Assembly (NCBI GenBank): GCA_044432805.1
Contig: JAWXUI010000047.1
Coordinates: 1 to 6,782 of the forward strand
Reading direction: 5' to 3'
DNA length: 6,782 nt
Source of the DNA: CAYJEO01 sp044432805
Lineage (GTDB): Bacteria > Bacillota_I > Bacilli_A > RF39 > UBA660
The notes below the pieces were generated by a model. That model was not told the DNA's origin. It ran no database searches and worked only from the letters and a program-made list of their open reading frames with translations. Both the position numbers and the translations under genes were made by a program. Positions 4,513 to 6,782 of the stretch are shown here, one piece after another (within the stretch, counting starts at the first letter, position 1; every line of letters starts with the position of its first letter).

Positions 4513-6782
4513 TTATATTGAAAAACTTTTAGTAAAGTTTAAATAACTTTTAACACCATTTTCATCTGTTATTGTTATTTCAAAATCACCGAATTGTGCA
4601 AAGATATCACCTGCAAATGTATCTGAATCATAAACATTTGATCCACTAGTTACTTTTACAAAATAACTTGTTTCACTATCACTAGCAAATTCAAAGTCTA
4701 TAGCTTCAAAACCACTAACAACTGCACCATCTGTTATATCATAATTATTTGTTAAATCTGCAACAGTTTCAATTTCAAATGTATATGAAATTTCTTCACC
4801 GTTTGCATCAGTATAATTAATTACATATGAACCAGCTTCATCAAATGTAGTTTTTGATGCATCAACAGAAACTCCATTAAGTGTAATTGTATTAACAGTA
4901 CCATCTGTTAATTCAAAATTTACAACTGAAGCTATTGTAGCATCATTTTCTACGTTAGTATCAACTACTGTAACAATAGGATTTCCTACTGTAACTGTTA
5001 CTTCTGATGTATTATTTGCTGCATCTGTTACTGTTACTTTGTAGTCTCCATCTTCTAAATAACCTAAACTGAAATATGCTTGGTTTTCTTTTTCTCTTTT
5101 TACATCACCATTCACATCAGTTACAATTATTTTAAAATCATTTAATTCTATAATTTCAATTGCTGGATTTAATCCAATGTTATTTTCATTAACATTAGTC
5201 ACATTAATAATAGGAACTGTTTTATCTATTGTAAATGTTACTTCTGATGTATTATTTGCTGCATCTGTTACTACTAAAACATAGTCACCGTCTACTGTTA
5301 TAACATCACCATTATATTCTTTATCATTTAAAGTCATTGTATAATCTGTTGCATCACTTACTGTAATTTCTACATCTTCATTTGTATAATCACCATCTGT
5401 AATACCTGTTACTACTGGAGCTGTTTTATCTATTGTAAATGTTACTTCTGATGTATTATTTGCTGCATCTGTTACGGTTACAACATATTTCCCTTCACCA
5501 GTTGTTGCATCTCCAAATTGATATTTGCTACTTGTACTTGTTAATGGATTTCTTGTCTTAACTTCTCCTCCATTTAACGTATATTCTACTTTTACTAAAT
5601 TTGTATCTGTTATTACTAAATTAATGTGTTTATTATATATAGACTCTAAAATTAAGCCGTTTTCTAGTTCTATGCTAGGTGTTGTTTGATCAATTGTAAA
5701 GTTTATAGTTGTGCTATTGTCTGCTGCATCAGTTACTACTAAAACATATTCTCCATCTGCTGTTATAACATCACCATTATATTCTTCATCATTTAAAGTC
5801 ATTGTATAAGTTGTGATATCACTTACTGCAATTTCTACATCTTCATTTGTATAATCACCATCTGTAATACCTGTTACTACTGGAGCTGTTTTATCTATTG
5901 TAAATGTTACTTCTGATGTATTATTTGCTGCATCTGTTACTGTTACAACATATTTCCCTTCACCAGTTGTTGCATCTCCAAATTGATATTTGCTACTTGT
6001 ACTTGTTAATGGATTTCTTGTTTTAACTTCTCCTCCATTTAACGTATATTCTACTTTTACTAAATTTGTATCTGTTATTACTAAATTAATGTGTTTATTA
6101 TATATAGACTCTAAAATTAAGCCATTTTCTAGTTCTATGCTAGGTGTTGTTTGATCAATTGTAAAGTTTATAGTTGTGCTATTGTCTGCTGCATCAGTTA
6201 CTACTAAAACATAGTCACCGTCTGCTGTTATAATATCACCATTATATTCTTCATCATTTAAAGTCAATGTATAATCTGTTGCATCACTTACTGTAATTTC
6301 TACATCTTCATTTGTATAATCACCATCTGTAATACCTGTTACAACTGGATTAATTGTATCAATTGTAAATGTTACTTCTGATGTATTATTTGCTGCATCT
6401 GTTACAGTTACAACATATTCCCCATCTTCTGTAAATGTTATAGGTCCTTTTGTATATTCTCCATAGCTTAATTCATCTTTTGTTACTTCAATTGTTACTT
6501 CTGTTTTATCTGTTATAGATAATTGAATGTTACTATTTGTAACTATTCCACTTTCAACTAATTGAATATATGGATATATTGAACTTTCTTCATACATTAA
6601 TAATTTTGGGTTTGTTTGATCTATTGTAAAGTTTATAGTTGTGCTATTATTTGCTGCATCTGTTACTACTAAAACATAGTCACCGTCTACTGTTATAATA
6701 TCACCATTATATTCTTCGTCATTTAAAGTCATTGTATAAGTTGTTGCATCACTTACTGTAATTTCTACATCTTCATTTGTAT
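4513..6782 (-). CDS. Large extracellular Ig-like repeat protein, C-terminal part (5' end outside window)
   Basis: The frame is open from the right edge to TAA 4515-4513, giving 755 complete codons before the stop. The first in-window ATG (6732) is internal to a repeat and is not the true start. The sequence is a string of beta-sandwich modules related to bacterial Ig-like domains. Type A is about 65 residues (DYTNEDVEITVSD, LNDEEYNGD, DYVLVVTDAA). Type B is 90 residues, ending YVVTVTDAANNTSEVTF. Order from the N-terminal side: A1 (partial), B1, A2, B2, A3, B3, A4 (an A/B fusion), then divergent modules C (5211-4978), D (4977-4765) and E (4764-4516). No Cys or Trp occurs, and Thr, Asp, Val and Asn dominate, typical of secreted repeat proteins. 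There is no LPXTG motif or C-terminal membrane helix, so any anchor must be N-terminal or non-covalent. A role in adhesion or surface layering is inferred from the fold only. Confidence 0.85.
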   Translation of the reverse strand, partial: TNEDVEITVSDATTYTMTLNDEEYNGDIITVDGDYVLVVTDAANNSTTINFTIDQTNPKLLMYEESSIYPYIQLVESGIVTNSNIQLSITDKTEVTIEVTKDELSYGEYTKGPITFTEDGEYVVTVTDAANNTSEVTFTIDTINPVVTGITDGDYTNEDVEITVSDATDYTLTLNDEEYNGDIITADGDYVLVVTDAADNSTTINFTIDQTTPSIELENGLILESIYNKHINLVITDTNLVKVEYTLNGGEVKTRNPLTSTSSKYQFGDATTGEGKYVVTVTDAANNTSEVTFTIDKTAPVVTGITDGDYTNEDVEIAVSDITTYTMTLNDEEYNGDVITADGEYVLVVTDAADNSTTINFTIDQTTPSIELENGLILESIYNKHINLVITDTNLVKVEYTLNGGEVKTRNPLTSTSSKYQFGDATTGEGKYVVTVTDAANNTSEVTFTIDKTAPVVTGITDGDYTNEDVEITVSDATDYTMTLNDKEYNGDVITVDGDYVLVVTDAANNTSEVTFTIDKTVPIINVTNVNENNIGLNPAIEIIELNDFKIIVTDVNGDVKREKENQAYFSLGYLEDGDYKVTVTDAANNTSEVTVTVGNPIVTVVDTNVENDATIASVVNFELTDGTVNTITLNGVSVDASKTTFDEAGSYVINYTDANGEEISYTFEIETVADLTNNYDITDGAVVSGFEAIDFEFASDSETSYFVKVTSGSNVYDSDTFAGDIFAQFGDFEITITDENGVKSYLNFTKSFSI
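5404..5868 (-). repeat. 465-bp tandem unit (modules A3+B3), copy 2
   Basis: This in-frame unit of 155 residues comprises A3 (5868-5674) and B3 (5673-5404). By eye it differs from the adjacent copy at 5869-6333 at about 14 of 465 positions. Only three differences are in the B half (5476, 5557, 5659), all synonymous; about 11 are in the A half, several changing residues. Confidence 0.9.
5869..6333 (-). repeat. 465-bp tandem unit (modules A2+B2), copy 1
   Basis: This in-frame unit comprises A2 (6333-6139) and B2 (6138-5869), directly abutting the next copy. The 90-residue B2 is identical in protein to B3, pointing to a recent duplication or ongoing homogenisation between copies. Confidence 0.9.
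6334..6782 (-). repeat. Diverged upstream unit (modules A1 partial + B1)
   Basis: B1 (6603-6334) is also 90 residues, and its last third is nearly identical to B2/B3 (YVVTVTDAANNTSEVTFTID). Its first 60 residues are largely different. A1 (6782-6604) is nearly identical to the other A modules and runs off the right edge, so the array probably continues. Confidence 0.8.

Noticed and set aside
4513..6782. Repeat array as a CRISPR or non-coding satellite
   Set aside because: The repeats keep one open frame throughout, units are multiples of three, and differences in the B half are synonymous, so it is a coding repeat.

Overview
This is an AT-rich, standard-code Gram-positive chromosome segment. 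The likely source is a low-GC Bacillota/Bacilli lineage, such as a Turicibacter, Erysipelotrichales or RF39-like gut bacterium; the window alone does not settle which. Support comes from strong AGGAGG ribosome binding sites, a PrsA-type lipoprotein foldase, a Bacillus-type RecX, a 62-residue omega subunit, a PyNP-type pyrimidine-nucleoside phosphorylase and two tiny YjcZ-like membrane proteins of the kind annotated as sporulation proteins in Firmicutes. Trp codons seen are TGG, so there is no sign of the UGA=Trp code.

Layout. (1) 8-208, minus strand: two tandem 27-31 residue single-helix membrane proteins of YjcZ type, behind one promoter. (2) 352-1314, plus strand: prsA-like lipoprotein peptidyl-prolyl isomerase, convergent with recX and sharing a bidirectional terminator with it. 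(3) 1326-2084, minus: recX, apparently its own transcription unit, with a LexA-box-like palindrome inside its promoter. (4) 2143-4130, minus: pdp, then a membrane-anchored 151-residue unknown, then rpoZ. The first two are tightly coupled; rpoZ also has a candidate promoter of its own and a terminator overlapping its stop codon. (5) 4283-4474, plus: a 63-residue XRE-type regulator, divergent from pdp. (6) 4513 to the right edge, minus: the C-terminal part of a very large extracellular Ig-like repeat protein, whose two central 465-bp units are near-identical tandem copies.

Functionally the window mixes core genes (omega subunit, recombination control, nucleoside salvage) with envelope genes (foldase, repeat surface protein, tiny membrane peptides). 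The foldase could help fold secreted proteins such as the repeat protein, but nothing here links them directly. The most interesting signals are the SOS-like operator on recX, the recurring promoter layout that places the Shine-Dalgarno almost at the predicted +1, the YjcZ-like pair missed by size-limited ORF calling, a possible catalytically dead NERD-like membrane protein next to rpoZ, and evidence of recent duplication and module fusion in the Ig repeat gene.
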